Shown here in pieces: positions 47,140 to 59,085 of a stretch of DNA of 64,000 nt. The notes beneath the pieces are model-generated. The model was not told the DNA's origin and did not search any database. It was given only the letters and a program-made list of their open reading frames with translations. The translations under genes were made by a program, and so were the position numbers. The stretch lies in the NCBI GenBank assembly GCA_945859605.1, contig OX243820.1, positions 25,498,794-25,562,793 on the forward strand. The letters are read 5' to 3'. Position 1 is the stretch's first letter, and the number at the start of each line of letters is the position of its first letter. The stretch is from Lumbricus rubellus (taxonomy: Eukaryota > Annelida > Clitellata > Crassiclitellata > Lumbricidae).

Positions 47140-47684
47140 CTACACAACACGGCATTACATTTACAGTAAATTAAGTTACTCGCATTAAGCGAAATCTGCT
47201 AACTTGTTATTTACAACGAGACCTACCAAAAATTATCACTCTAAGTTTTAGCATGCCACTAATAAGTGCATTATTACGCTTACAGGAATTAATGACTGAA
47301 CTGCATTTCTCTGCGTAAACCAATAACATTAATTTTAATTTAATCATCGCTGATGCCATCTTCTGTAGAAAACTGCATGTGCTCATAATGGCATCTATCG
47401 TATATAAGAATTTTAAAAAACGTCTATTGGAATTATTCACAGGTGTTCTCAGCGTGACCGGCGTCGGGGAAATATGAAAGTCAAAGAATACTCACGGTGG
47501 TAATATGCAATAGAGAGCCACGACTGACGTTCGGGCTAGTTAGATTAAGAAAGCAATTAGGTAGCCTAGGCATGCAAATGCTAATGTTTACTGTTTTTTG
47601 TGAGGCATTAACTTTCCGCACAAAGTCATCCATTTGTCTATTTTTTAACTGGTCAACAAGAACTTTATAATCAGCTCACTCTAC

Positions 47685-47792
47685 CTGTCTCGCAGTGTGT
47701 GCCGGTGAATTGTGGTAAACAGTCGCAGAATCTAACATCATTCTTCAAGCATGTTCCGTTGTTCAAACACGGAGAGGAATTCTCGCAAAATG
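47685..47792 (-). CDS. EGF-like exon between GBLb and GBLa, unit 3
   Basis: A 108-nt phase 1-1 exon, acceptor TACTCTCAG, donor GTAGAG. Reads FCENSSPC, LNNGTC, LKNDVRFC, DC, LPQFTGTHC, ET. It is nearly identical to the exons at 29785 and 7021, which occupy the same slot in units 2 and 1. The NGT triplet in the second loop is both a possible N-glycosylation site and part of the O-fucose consensus. Confidence 0.87.
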
Positions 47793-48251
47793 CTGAGAGT
47801 AAAAATAATTCTTTTTGCAAATTAAAAGAATGCATCAAAACATAGCATAAAGAAAAAAGCAGATCTTTAAATATTATTAGGCTTCACATGAAAACGAGAC
47901 AATTAGCCTAATTATAGGGCCTATGCCGAGTGAATTCTTGAAGAGTGACAATGCATTATTTTTAGGCCTTCAAGTGAACAGCAATAAACTTTAAAGTCAG
48001 CCTACATGTATATAGGCTAAATGTAAACTAATTTTATGCCAACATAGGCCTACTAAAAATTAAATTAAGATGCCATGGGAACATGACTTTAACTAAATAC
48101 TTGGAATCATTTAGATCGGTCTAAGATAGTATAATAATACACAAACACAAGAGCGTGCAATGACATACATTAACATCCCATGGTATATAAATCTGGATGA
48201 ATTTGTCATCATTTTAAACTTTCGTATGTTAGAACATACAGCGGCACTCAC

Positions 48252-48686
48252 GTAGATAGCCTCGACAATGAGCGACAAAGTCATTTAAGTCGCTCGTCCA
48301 GATCCACCTAGAATCCGAGCTGATGTTTCCGATGAACTGTTGTTGAGTGCAATAATTGTGATCACCGTTGCTGCCGTACTCGGTTGCATTTGGCCAACTG
48401 GAGTCATCGAATCCCAGATTTGTCCAGCCTACGCCATTATATGGCGAACATTTCCACTCATAGTTAGTAAGAAAAGAACCGTCAAACACAGAAGCTAATA
48501 CACCTGCACATTGTGTATCAGCTATGTTAGCCGCATACAGCGCAATTAATCGATTCGTCGGTTGTAATTGTGCGTAATCTGGCAAATTCCAATTGACTCC
48601 GTTTTCCAAAGATTGAGGTTGGCCATCGATGTACAGTTGCTGCAATCGTTCATAGGCTGTGATGACAAGAGTTTCGTTATATAGTC
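48252..48686 (-). CDS. GBLb exon of unit 3
   Basis: Exon of 435 nt (145 codons), phase 1-1, acceptor AATTATTGTAG, donor GTGAGT. Translation: LYNETLVITAYERLQQLYIDG, NWNLPDYAQL, RLIALYAANIADTQCAGVLAS, YEWKC, GWTNLGFDDSSWPNATEYGSNG, SRWIWTS and HCRGYL. It is one codon shorter than the unit 1 and 2 copies and differs from them at many residues, mostly in the loop after WKC and near the C-terminus. It is intact. The EGF exon at 47685 follows about 0.46 kb downstream. Confidence 0.87.
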
Positions 48687-51058
48687 CTACAATAATTGTT
48701 TGGACAAAACCAGAATGTTGAGTCAATGGAAGCGATTAAATGTTTAGTTTCCTATTGCCGTAATTAAAATTAATATTAATTATAGGCCTGCATAGCAAAA
48801 CTTGGCACGCAATTTCTGTTTATTTATCGCTCTCAATCTAAATGCAATGGAAGTTGTGTTCGTGATAAAAAGGCTTTCTTGTGCAAGAATATATGTCTTG
48901 AAGCTTATTAAGATGAGAAACCAGTAAGCAAAACATGTTGAGAAAAATACGTTAGAACCGAAAGATCAACGAAGAATAAATAGGGGAGCCTACCGGGTAC
49001 CTTCCGCAGACATTCACCTAACCGATAGAGGTCTACGCCCTTATATTCCGTGGCCTGGATAAATAGGCCTACGACACGTCCCACTTAGGTTTATATAAAA
49101 TGGACGAACCCAAAATTCTGGAATGAATTTTTTCCACCCAGAAATATTAGGCCTGTAGGCCTTATGGTTTGAAAGATGCAATCGTTACGTCTATGAAAAA
49201 AAGAGTCTCCGCAGGCGAGAAAGTGGATTAGTAGGCTAAGTTAAGTCCAACAAACTAGACAGAATAGGGAAGGCTGTCGCAAAGTCTAAAGGACTTAGTG
49301 GCTGACGAAATGTTTAACGGCATTAACAATTATTTATGAAAAATGGTACACCAGCTGACTAGACATTATCCCACAGCACACATCACTGCAGGAAACCTCA
49401 ACTCTTAATATACCGCGACTTACATGTAGGCCTTATTTACAAAACTGATTCTGGATTACGTATATTTACCAGAAGACGTGGCGAAATTTCGCGCCTTTGG
49501 CGGCCTAATGGCGGGAATGAAAACCTGATAACTATGGCAATCGTACTCGGAACTTCCAGCCTAGTTTTTGGCGACCCCTCTGACCCGCAATTATAGCCTA
49601 CTAATGTTACTATTTACCCAGAATTGGCCACTGTCATGCGATTGGCTTTAGAGTAGCGCTTTATAAATTCATTGTTGACAATAAAGTGTAATAACCATTA
49701 ATTACCTGCCAAATTTTGTCCAATTGCTTTTTCTGGGTTACAGGAAAGTAGCGACAAACCTATTACTAAAATAATGTGCGAAATATGAGCAAACAACTCT
49801 AGCTAAATTTATTTTGATACTGACAGCGGTTTGCAACAGACAGCTATGTAGGCCAATCACAGTATGTCACGTCTATGTTCTCGAACATAGTTAGCCTATA
49901 GGCCTAAACGTATCGGTTGTTGGAACACAAGTCTTATGTTGGTATTGACTATTGACAACAGTTTGCCACAGATCAGTGGCGCCACCACCATAGGTCGCGA
50001 CAGGTCATGTGACCTGTCTATTGAACTCTTGACTTGCCTAATGACCTGCCAAAAGCTCTTTTGAAGCTTACTATCATACATTTAATTTCGGCGACTTGGT
50101 GAATGAATAATGCTCAAGACACAGTCGCGACCTGATGAAAATGTTGTAGCTGGCGCCGCTATTCACGCAGGCAGCTATGTTATCATGAGTTGGCATCAGC
50201 CCTATCAACGCTCTCGAGCAAGGTCTATAATATCGGTCGTTCTATTTGCCCATACTAAGTAATACTTATAGTCCCAGGTTATGTTCGTTTTAAAGTCCAA
50301 CAGTCATGAATGAATTGCTATGAGAATAAGATTTAAAAAATGACAAGTCATAAATATTGGTTATTCGTCATTTAGAATTTTTCAAGATGGTTTACTATCG
50401 ATCCCTCTATAAAAGTCTATATAGTTATAACCTCGTCTACAAGATTTTCGACTTGAGTTCTTCAGCTCTCCTCTTCCTCTCTTTCCCAAACGCCCCATAA
50501 AATCATGTAGGGCCTACATGTGCAATTACACATTGCACTGAAGTGATTTTTCACCATACTTTTCCAAACAGTCTGGCCTATGGAAGTGCTCCATTCAAGT
50601 CCAATTAGACTAATTATTGGGCTCCTTGATCGAGTTTTTTCGTTCAGCTGCTCGCCTCATTATATAGTTTAAATAGTCCCATTCCTAAATAACTATGCCT
50701 CTGTCTTTGCCTATAGGCTAATTATATTCCTGATGCCCATTACTGGCTCCCTGTTTCTCAGCGTATCTCCTAGACTCTAACCGAGTGTTTGCACTTCTTG
50801 GTAGTGTTTTCCTTGTTGTGCTCCATTAGCCTGCGCATGTCTGATCCTTATTGATCTGTCTCTGGCCTCGCAACCCGTCGAGCTCTTCGCTCTTCGGCCT
50901 CCGGGTGTCTTTGGTAGCGTGAACCCACACCTGGGTATGGCCACATCTTTTCCATTGGGGGTCCCACCATCTATAATGGCCTTTCCTGAGACTTGTCATT
51001 GATGCCTAGATTAAACTCTTCTGGTTTTTATATGTTAGTCAATTTGAGTCAAATATTC
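48687..51058. other. Long spacer of unit 3, no gene recognised
   Basis: No EGF or GBL exon. Near 50.7-51.05 kb there is a GC-richer stretch that may be a decayed LINE body, but no domain is readable. Confidence 0.4.
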
Positions 51059-51145
51059 CTGGACAGAGTGGAGTGGAGGAGCTGCGTTGCCCGATGTGCA
51101 GAGCTGCACGGGAAGGACTAAGGTTCTAAGGTTCTAAGGTTCCTG
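51059..51145 (+). mobile_element. LINE 3' end with (TAAGGTTC)n tail
   Basis: Plus-strand frame LDRVEWRSCVARCAELHGKD and stop, followed directly by three copies of TAAGGTTC. A DRxxWR tail next to the stop and short tandem 3' repeats are typical of non-LTR retrotransposons. Only the last 20 codons are readable. Confidence 0.6.
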
Positions 51146-53482
51146 TTTAGCTTTGGCTATAGGCTATTATGTTGATTAAATACTTCTAAGATGCAATTAT
51201 AAGCTATTATATTAAACTAAAAACTATAAATTGTGTGTTCTAGTAAATGGTCAAATTTCGAAGCTTTGTATAACTATGAGAGACCTGGGTTAACTGTCTG
51301 GGTGCTTCAAAAAATCGAGTTTGTTTTCGCAGTCTACAAAGCAAAACTCCGTTTCACAGATGAAATAATTATTGATTGGTGTCTGCAGTGCATATGTAAA
51401 CAGATTCTCTCTCTGCCGCCAACTGTTCGAATAATGCTTGTGCCTTCGCTGATTATTTAATGTCTCAAAACAGTTGTGTTACTTCCTTGGTAAAACTCAA
51501 CTACGTAGAAATGAATATAAGATAAGAGAGACCAAAGAGTTTGCGAATTTGGGTCGCGGTACTTAGGCACATAGGTCTACCGAGTAGGCTACTGATATCG
51601 GATGATTGCAGCACGCTCTTACGATGAAGGGTCTCTTGTATAGACCTCATATAAAATAAATCACTTCAACGTCTTATATGAAGTCAACATTCAAACACAC
51701 AGCCGGATAATTTTGACTAACACTAGTTCGCTTTCCTTTAATTTTATTTGCTCTTTTGTGATGTTCTACGTTGCGGCTTAATTGTCAGCCTGTTATCAAA
51801 TGAACCAATAATAATTAAATATGGATATTCTCGGTAATAATAAGTATATAGTCAGGCTCAAATGGTCCGACGTCGCCATTCCTCTTATGTGTTGAGCCTT
51901 TTCCTTCAGCTTTCTAAATCTATTTTGTTGTAATCCAATCTGACATCATTTGTCTTGGTCTTCTCCTTGTTGATGGAGTGTGATACAGGCAATAACTGTG
52001 GCAATCCATCAATATAATATTGCGTTTGCACAATTATTGACCTGCAACTAGAATCTGGAAAACGATATTAATTTTTTTACCGGGCTTACTGCTTGCTTCT
52101 AGACAGACCAAGTCGTTTTACTTTTCTAAGATCATCCTCTAATTTTACAGTTGTTTATGCACGAACAAACTTTGAATAGAGTCATCGGTTAGGCCTTAGA
52201 GGCTTCGACTAAGCATCCGGTGTCATTATTGATGTCATGAATCAGTGACAAAACGGTTTAAGCTTACAATATCTGGGATATATTATAATACAATCCTAAA
52301 ACGCAGCTAGGGTACACATGAAAAGAGGTTGATAGTAGATACTTATAATAGAAATTATGGGGAAGTTGAAGCGAAAGACCCTCTTAAAATACCATTGATT
52401 GTTACATGTATTTAACTCAAATGCTGTTGAGGGTATGCGACAGTGTCAGTGCGTTGCCTACAAAAGGCAACTTTTCGCAGTTCCTCGCTTATGGCAACTG
52501 CGTTTTCATGGTTATCCAAAATGGCATCAAGTGACACCATTTTCTACAGCAACAGTAAGAGTTTCGCCAAAAACTTAGTGAACGATACAAAGAAATAGGC
52601 ATAGGCTACAATGATTAAACAGTTAGTGAATCTTTATATACAATGCATATAATTATTTGCTATATAGTTTGCTATAATAGTTATAGGCCTATTATAGTCA
52701 GACACCTCTGATTCAAGCGTTGAAGTTTAGTAAATAGGCTAAATTTCGCATTAATAATGTTATTATGATCGGGATTTGCTAATGCAATTTTGCTAATAGC
52801 CTATCGCAGTGATCATACATTATTAGCGATAGAGACTATTGACGCTGCGCCATCATAAGAGTTCTAGAATTTGTTTTTAGCATACGTGATTAATTTGACC
52901 AAGCTTACGATTAATTAATCATATCCAAGGTAACCTATTGAAAACGTTCGTATATTTTAATCCATTATGGTAAACGTTTTGTTTAAGTTTATAAAATAAT
53001 TGCACAAAAACTCGTGGTGCGATATTAAACGCAAAGAACTTCTAATGATCAGCCATGGTTGCAGCAGTTAGCGACTCTGTAGTTAACGAGCCTGAAAATA
53101 ATAAAACAAAACAGTATTGTTATACGAATTAATTATCTGGTTTTAGTGTTTTCAAATAAACGACCGAGTAAATAAATTTCTATATCATTCCCTGATAATA
53201 ATCAAGTTTCTTTGATGTAAAACCAAATTACTTTGCTTTAATTTAGACGAGTTGCACGTTAGTCTTATCCTGGAAGCACTGGAAACAACAAATTAATTAT
53301 ACCGTAAGAATGCCCCTGATAACGCTATTATTGTTGCAGCACGTATATCCAACCTTTAAGCATCTGCAGGTTTGCCTTCGTAGGTATACGATAGGGGTCT
53401 GCGGGTTTTCCCAACCCACGGGTTTACCCGTTCCCGGGGGAGAGTCACCTACACTAGCGAACGCATGATCTTCACTACTTAC
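51146..53482. other. Unit 3 spacer, diverged homologue of 35.1-38.7 kb
   Basis: Shares scattered strongly similar tracts with unit 2: 51.54-51.71 kb with 35.1-35.25, 51.85-52.27 with 36.99-37.42, and 52.43-52.58 with 38.49-38.62. It lacks the SINE and the TAA-type transposon found in unit 2. No exon found. Confidence 0.5.
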
Positions 53483-53590
53483 TGAATTCGCAGAATGTTC
53501 CCGTGAACTCAGGTGGGCAAAGACAAGGTTCAGAGTTTCCTTGGATGCATGTTCCTCCATTTTGACATGGCGCATCGCCGTTGCAGGCAA
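53483..53590 (-). CDS. EGF-like exon
   Basis: A 108-nt phase 1-1 exon, acceptor TTTTATAG, donor GTAAGT. It reads VACNGDAPC, QNGGTC, IQGNSEPC, LC, PPEFTGTFC, EF. It lies next to the EGF exon at 54264, giving two EGF modules in a row, an arrangement not seen in units 1 and 2. After it, nothing recognisable as an exon of this family appears for nearly 4.8 kb, until the GBLb exon at 48252. Confidence 0.82.
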
Positions 53591-54263
53591 CTATAAAAAC
53601 AACAACGAAATGACACATATTACACTGTATAGTGTATACGCTGGGCCTTCCATAGAAGGTCTACCTGATTCGCAGTAAATAAAGCGAAAAACATTATTAA
53701 CAATAAACGACCTATCAGGTAGGGCCTACACGAACGTCATATTGCCAATGCCGTGCAACCCACTGTAATCCGCCTTTTTTACCTTTAGTAACGGTTTAGA
53801 CATAGGCCTACTGAGTTTATGACTAAGAGTAGGCCTACCATAAATTATTATAGTAAGCAGACCACTGCTGCTGCCATTGTCAGTCACGCATGTGGGTCGC
53901 CCGGGTGGGTCGAGTTTTTCACCATTGGCCATGAAAACTATGAACAAGAATAGACTGAGCACTGAGCTTGCTTCAGACCACACATTTACTTACTAGTGAG
54001 CATCAACATGCAGCCTCATCTGCTACAATGATGCCATAAAGACTTGTTACCGTACATTAGATACCGCAAATTGTATAACAACTCGCTTTCCAGGCGGAAT
54101 GCCCGTCTTACATGAGGCCGATGAGGCTGCTGTTGAGTGGCTCTGCTTGAACTGCAAAAGCTAAATAAAATAATAAATTACATACCGCAGTAATAGAAGA
54201 TTTATCCAATAATAACGGAATAATCCTACATGATAATCTAGCTGATGGGACTGGTAGGTCTAC

Positions 54264-54371
54264 CTGATTCACAGTAGACTCCAGTAAAGCCAATTGGACA
54301 AGTGCACAAGTTGACGCTATTTTCTCTGCAGGTTCCTCCGTTCCGACAGGGTTGTACTTTTTCACAAATTG
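54264..54371 (-). CDS. EGF-like exon
   Basis: A 108-nt phase 1-1 exon, acceptor TTTCATAG, donor GTAGAC. The module reads AICEKVQPC, RNGGTC, RENSVNLC, TC, PIGFTGVYC, ES. All six cysteines and the C-terminal G-F/Y-x-G-x-x-C core are present. It follows the GBL exon at 55012 by about 0.64 kb on the same strand. The 86-codon ORF in another frame here is a shadow. Confidence 0.85.
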
Positions 54372-55011
54372 CTATGAAAAAATAAAATAGATTTAGTACA
54401 TTTACAGAGTCTACAGACTACTCAGTAGACTCATATTCAGCACAATTCTCTTAGGAGCTAGGCCTATGCATAATTCTAAGCTGACTCTGCAAATCTCCCG
54501 AGTGAACCAGATCCACGTTCCGATTTACAAAACCTTGATATTCAACAAGACTTAGTGCATTTATTAGCCCATAGATAAGTTGCATATTTCCGATAAATTA
54601 AAACTTTACCTGAGATGATGCATCGCCGAATGAATTTTTTACTTTGACTAGCTATGATGTACCCCTAATTGCATATTCTTATTTCAAGCTAATGAGAATG
54701 CTGCATAAATTAGAATATATAAGTAAATGATACTAAATATACGAGCACATGCTAGCCTAAAAACCATAAAAATATATACCGTACTATAGTGTATTGTATA
54801 GTATTTTTGGCATAATTATAATGTTAAACGCCTCTAGTCGGGTGAACCGTTCAGAAGCGCCCGCATCGCGAAAGGCCGCGAGAGAAGAAGCAGGTTTTAA
54901 GAAGAGCGAAAGAAGTAGAGAGACTGCCAGACAGAATTATTGTAGAGCGAACAGGTGGTGAAAGCGCTCCCTAAGAGAAGCATCAATACTTTTACAGATT
55001 AGAAAACTTAC

Positions 55012-55464
55012 GCAAGTATGCTCTGCAGTAGATTATGCTATCGTAGAACGGCACGTCGGGTATGGTTGATGTCCAAATCCAGTAGGCATTTTGGCTGATG
55101 GCCGGAATTTCGGTTAGAACCTTACACTGCTCGGGCCAACTGACGTTAGCGTTTGGTCCTATAACGTATGTATCGGTCCAATCAGAGTCATCAAATCCGA
55201 GAATGTACCATTGAGGTGGGGCACCAATGCGGCATCTCCAGCTTGCGTCTGTTACCATGAAGTCATCAGTAACTGATGTCAGAATTCCTGCGCACGTGCT
55301 GGTCGAGTCAACTGCCAGGACGCTAATAAGGCGATTGACAGAAGTCAACTCGATTTCATCCGCCACTGTCCAATTGTTGTTGTAGGTCAAATTCGTCTTG
55401 ATACCGTCAATATAGAATTCGTGCACTGTAGATTTGGCTGTTATGCTCAATCGTCTCGTGATCT
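55012..55464 (-). CDS. GBL domain exon 3 (unit 3 counterpart of GBLc)
   Basis: Exon of 453 nt (151 codons), phase 1-1, acceptor GGTTGCAG and donor GTAAGT. Motifs in order: RLSITAKSTVHEFYIDG, NNWTVADEIEL, RLISVLAVDSTSTCAGILTS, DASWRC, WYILGFDDSDW, YVIGPNANVSWP, AYWIWTS and IIYCRAYL. Its position relative to the spacer and its sequence make it the full-length counterpart of the truncated exons at 17465 and 39788, so it shows what those copies lost at their 5' ends. The open frame runs about 50 codons upstream of the acceptor; I treat that part as intron because the acceptor and phase match the family. Confidence 0.85.
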
Positions 55465-55898
55465 CTGCAACCAAAATACGTTCATTGCATTTAGGTGTAA
55501 ACTTAGCATTATACTTATCCGACCTAGGTTTATTCGCAAGTAGACTCTTAGTTGTTTTTTTTACAATCCAACGTGCACCGATAGGGCCTATATCTAGAAA
55601 AAAGAAATTGCGCACGGATAAATCAAGTACAGAATGGGTTTATTGTTGCATTTTTGGTAAGGCTATACCACTTTGAAATACTTTACTAGATCTATTCGCT
55701 GTCTAGTTTCTTTTCCCTTTGAAAAAATAAAGCTATCCTACGTGTAGGACTGGACTATGTGAGGGTGTGCATATATTCTATACTCTATAGCCTATAAATA
55801 TTGTAGTTCAACATTGACTTAGGGTACATATTAATTGCATTCCAGAAAAGTTTAATAGTCTAAAACGTTTATATATCATACATGCTATGTAGGTCTAC

Positions 55899-56006
55899 CA
55901 TTTTCGCAGAAGACGCCTGTGTAGTCATGTAGACACGTGCACAAGATGACTGAGTTCCTGTTGCACGTTCCACCGTTTTGACACGGTGAATCTAGCTCAC
56001 ACAAGG
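55899..56006 (-). CDS. EGF-like exon between GBL exons
   Basis: A 108-nt phase 1-1 exon with acceptor TTTTCAG and donor GTAGAC. It encodes one complete EGF-like module: LCELDSPC, QNGGTC, NRNSVILC, TC, LHDYTGVFC. Cysteine spacing is x5, x5, x8, x1, x8, typical of laminin/Notch-type EGF repeats. The C2-x4-T-C3 segment fits the known O-fucosylation consensus. It lacks the D-x-D/N-E start of calcium-binding EGF modules. It is too short to be noticed by a long-ORF search. Confidence 0.85.
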
Positions 56007-56575
56007 CTGAAAATTAAAGCTATTATCGCTGAGATGTTGCTTAATGATTCGCTGCGACTTGTGTAGGGCCTATGTCAATTTCAACAGCCAAATAGTAGAA
56101 CTCTATAATTATGTGTTCTTTCTAAGTTTACACTGTAGACTAACATTTCGAAATAACATCATAATCGGTAGCGAAATGTCTGCAATGTATTTTCGTAGTG
56201 CAAAGTATAAAGCTCGGACTGCATGCTAAGGACGGTTCCAATTCAATAATAATAAACTGAACTTAAATCAGTAATGTAATTCAACATGTGTGCCTCTTAA
56301 AGGATCGAAGAAGAGTTGAACAGACTATAATATTATGCATGGATATCAGAGCGCTATCATAGGCAAGTGGTTATTAATATTATAATAGGCTTATGATTTG
56401 ACCAACTGCGCAAAATTTTTACAAATGCTATAATGAGTCAGCATGCACTTAATATCAAACCAAGTATAGGCCTATGTTTCACTTACGATTTTTTAAAACT
56501 CTTACATAGGCCCATGCTTAAAATTTAACCTAGGCCTATTTTCACTGCTGATTTAGACATGGATGCCATACTTAC

Positions 56576-57028
56576 GCAAGTAGGCTCTACAGTATATAAT
56601 GTCGTCATAATTTGGTGTGTTGACAATACTAGATGTCCAGATCCAATCCGCATTTTGGCTGATCGAGGCAACTCCATTCAAGATTCTGCATTCTTCAGGC
56701 CACGTGACGTTATTATTGGGTCCTATTACATAGGCGTCGATCCAGTCCGTGTCATCAAACCCAATTGTGTACCACTGCGGTGGACCATCCGTATGACACT
56801 TCCAGCTGGCATCCGTTAACAAATAATCGCCAGTGGCAGAAGCCAAAATGCCGGCACATGTTGATGTTGTGTCAATGGCAGTTACGGCAACTAGGCGACC
56901 GAAAGATGGCAGCAGAATTTCATCAGCGACGGAGACATTGGTGGCATGCGAGAGACTCTGCGACACGCCATCTATGTAGAGCTCGTATAACGTAGTCTTG
57001 GCTGTTATTGTCAGCGTAAACTCCGTGT
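56576..57028 (-). CDS. GBL domain exon 2
   Basis: Exon of 453 nt (151 codons), phase 1-1, acceptor GATTATTAG and donor GTAAGT. The translation shows TLTITAKTTLYELYIDG, VADEI, RLVAVTAIDTTSTCAGILAS, DASWKC, WYTIGFDDTDW, YVIGPNNNVTWP, ADWIWTS and IIYCRAYL. It is closest to the exon at 55012 and to the GBLc exons of units 1 and 2, which share the VIGPNNNVTWP and IIYCR features. The long SIVNTPNYDDIIYC loop before the last cysteine marks this subtype. The exon is intact in every frame-relevant feature. The downstream neighbour is an EGF exon about 0.57 kb away. Confidence 0.85.
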
Positions 57029-58614
57029 CTAATAATCATAAGTTTATAACATGTACTTGTAGTCGATAGCTTATAATCTTCGTTTAATTTAGAACTGGCA
57101 CACTCAGAATGATTACAAATCATAGGATAAGAATTAGATATATTAGGACAGATGATCAGAAGTTGTTACTGGAGTCGAATTTAACTGGCGGCAGCCAACG
57201 GGTCGCCAATCACGTCCTATAATATGTCAATGACTTTACCAACGCCATCTGCCGAATGGAAGGCTCAGTGGACCGTGGACCGTATAACCGAACCTTTGTG
57301 TAGCACAAGAATAACCTCTACGGTGACAGGACTGAATGTGGCTTTGAAAAAATGCCGGGTCTCTCTGGGCCAGAGGGTGCTAGATATCAGTGTTTATTCA
57401 AGTGCCAAAAAAATTAATGCCGGGTCTGAGACCCGGACAGACCCGGCTCACTTTCACCCCTACCTCTACCTCCTCATGTATGTCCGCAACTCTCTTAGCG
57501 AGAATGGCTTTCGCTCTAAGCTGAAAACTTAAAGTTTCTAGCCTATAAGGCCTACCTAGGCTACATGAATACGGTTTTTTAGTGGTTCCCCAATTGAGGT
57601 CTTCAGATACTCCAGAATTATTATTATCGCACTTAGCATATTTTGAATGTGTCCTATGCATAATTATCTGTAGGCTAGGCCTATACCATGTTCTGTCAGA
57701 TTATAGATTTTTCTGCAATGTATCGTTTTTGCCCATGTAGAAATTCAAACATCTTTTAGTTGTATGACATCATATTATAAATCTTCATTTTGCATTTTTT
57801 TGGAATTTCATTTTGGGACGTGCCACAATTACCCCCTCCCCAGAGTCTACTTACGGTACATAAGTATACTTATTAATGTTCTGACACCAAGAAATTGCCT
57901 AACATTGAGCTTCTAATAATTTGTTTAATTTTTTTCCTTGAGCCTCTTTGCCTGAAAAACAGAAATGTCGGAAGAAAAAAATGGGTGGGGAGTTTCCTCT
58001 CTGTCCCTGCCCTTATGCCATGACTGTATTGAACTGCAAAGATCTTTTATTTGTATTACATCATTTACACATAATATGTGTTTATGTATATGTATATTAT
58101 ACATCTTTGTTTTTTGCATTTTGCTTAGAACATCAATGGGGGGGGCATGTGCCCCAATTGCCCCCAGAGTTCACTGTCGGTATATAGGTATATTTATCAA
58201 TGTTCTGAAACCAAAAAATTATTTAACATTGTTGTTAGAAGACATCACTTTCTAGCACGTTGAAGTCATCAGTAATCCGACAATAAAACACGCGAAAAAT
58301 CATTATTAGTCCTCCTCCCCCATTTTGGGGGTGATCCCATGGTCCAATTTTGGCTGATTTTGATTTTGGATATGTTATTCAACAAACGATTCTGAGCAGG
58401 AAACCGTTTAAAACCTTCTGAAGCAATGTTGCCCATGTTGACGGTATATTTGCGCTAGATTTTCTGAACTATGCCGACAAAAGATGTGTTCATATTCAAT
58501 ATAGGCTAACTATGGGGCTAATTCACAGGTAGCAGTAATTTTCCGAGTGCTCCAATCTTGGCAAGCTGATAAAAAAGGTGTAAGTGACATAGAAATTAAA
58601 ATTATTATTTTTAC
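57029..58614. other. Intron between GBL exons 1 and 2
   Basis: Non-coding. It has a short palindrome GCCGGGTCTGAGACCCGG near 57419 and a ~100-bp motif repeated at about 57815 and 58140 (CCCCAGAG ... TATACTTATTAATGTTCTG and a variant), probably from one decayed repeat element. Confidence 0.45.
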
Positions 58615-59085
58615 GTAATCTCTTTCTGCAGTAGACATCCATATCCATCTCATCTTCAGACGTGTTATATTGCCTCAGCCAGATCCATGCAGCGTTGGAG
58701 CTAATGCCAGGTATATATGACGGACCATAATCCACGGCAGACGTCCAAGTGGAATCGTCAAATTCAATTTCCTCCCAACCAACGTGGCTAACGTTTGAAC
58801 ATGTCCACGTAGAATTGGTCAGAATATAGTCGTCGTCTGTGGATCCAAGAATGCCAGCATTCGTATTCACATTTTGTCCATGAATCGCTATTAATCTCGT
58901 GTCGCAAGGCAGATCAACAGCATCCACTTTATACCAAATGTCGGCATTTGGAAGGTCAGTTATCTCAACGCCATCGAAGTAAAGCTTCATCTTGTTGTCG
59001 GCCAAAACAGACAGATTACGTTTTGTACAGGAAAACTGAGGAACAGATATCAGTCCCAACTCGACAACAGAGAGAAGATGAAAAA
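58615..59085 (-). CDS. GBL domain exon 1 (divergent), most upstream coding exon seen
   Basis: Minus-strand exon of 471 nt (157 codons), phase 1 at both ends. The acceptor follows a T-rich tract ending TTTTTTCAG; the donor is the weak GTAAAAAT after YCRKRL. It carries an N-terminal stretch (FHLLSVVELGLISVPQFSC) not found in the other copies, then LYFDG near residue 35, RLIAIHGQ, AGILGS, STWTC, EFDDSTW, AAWIWL and YCRKRL. The family motif path is intact but this is the most divergent copy and the only one ending KRL instead of GYL or AYL. The module is probably an extracellular beta-sandwich of galactose-binding-like type (inference from motif pattern only). It is the highest exon on this strand; no start codon or convincing signal peptide was found upstream. 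Confidence 0.75.

Noticed and set aside
53726..53983. Minus-strand frame that looks like a signal peptide (SSVLSLFLFIVFMANGEK), a tempting first exon
   Set aside because: The frame begins at GTG, not ATG; the nearby ATG is in another frame, and in-frame stops precede it with no suitable acceptor. Kept as unproven.
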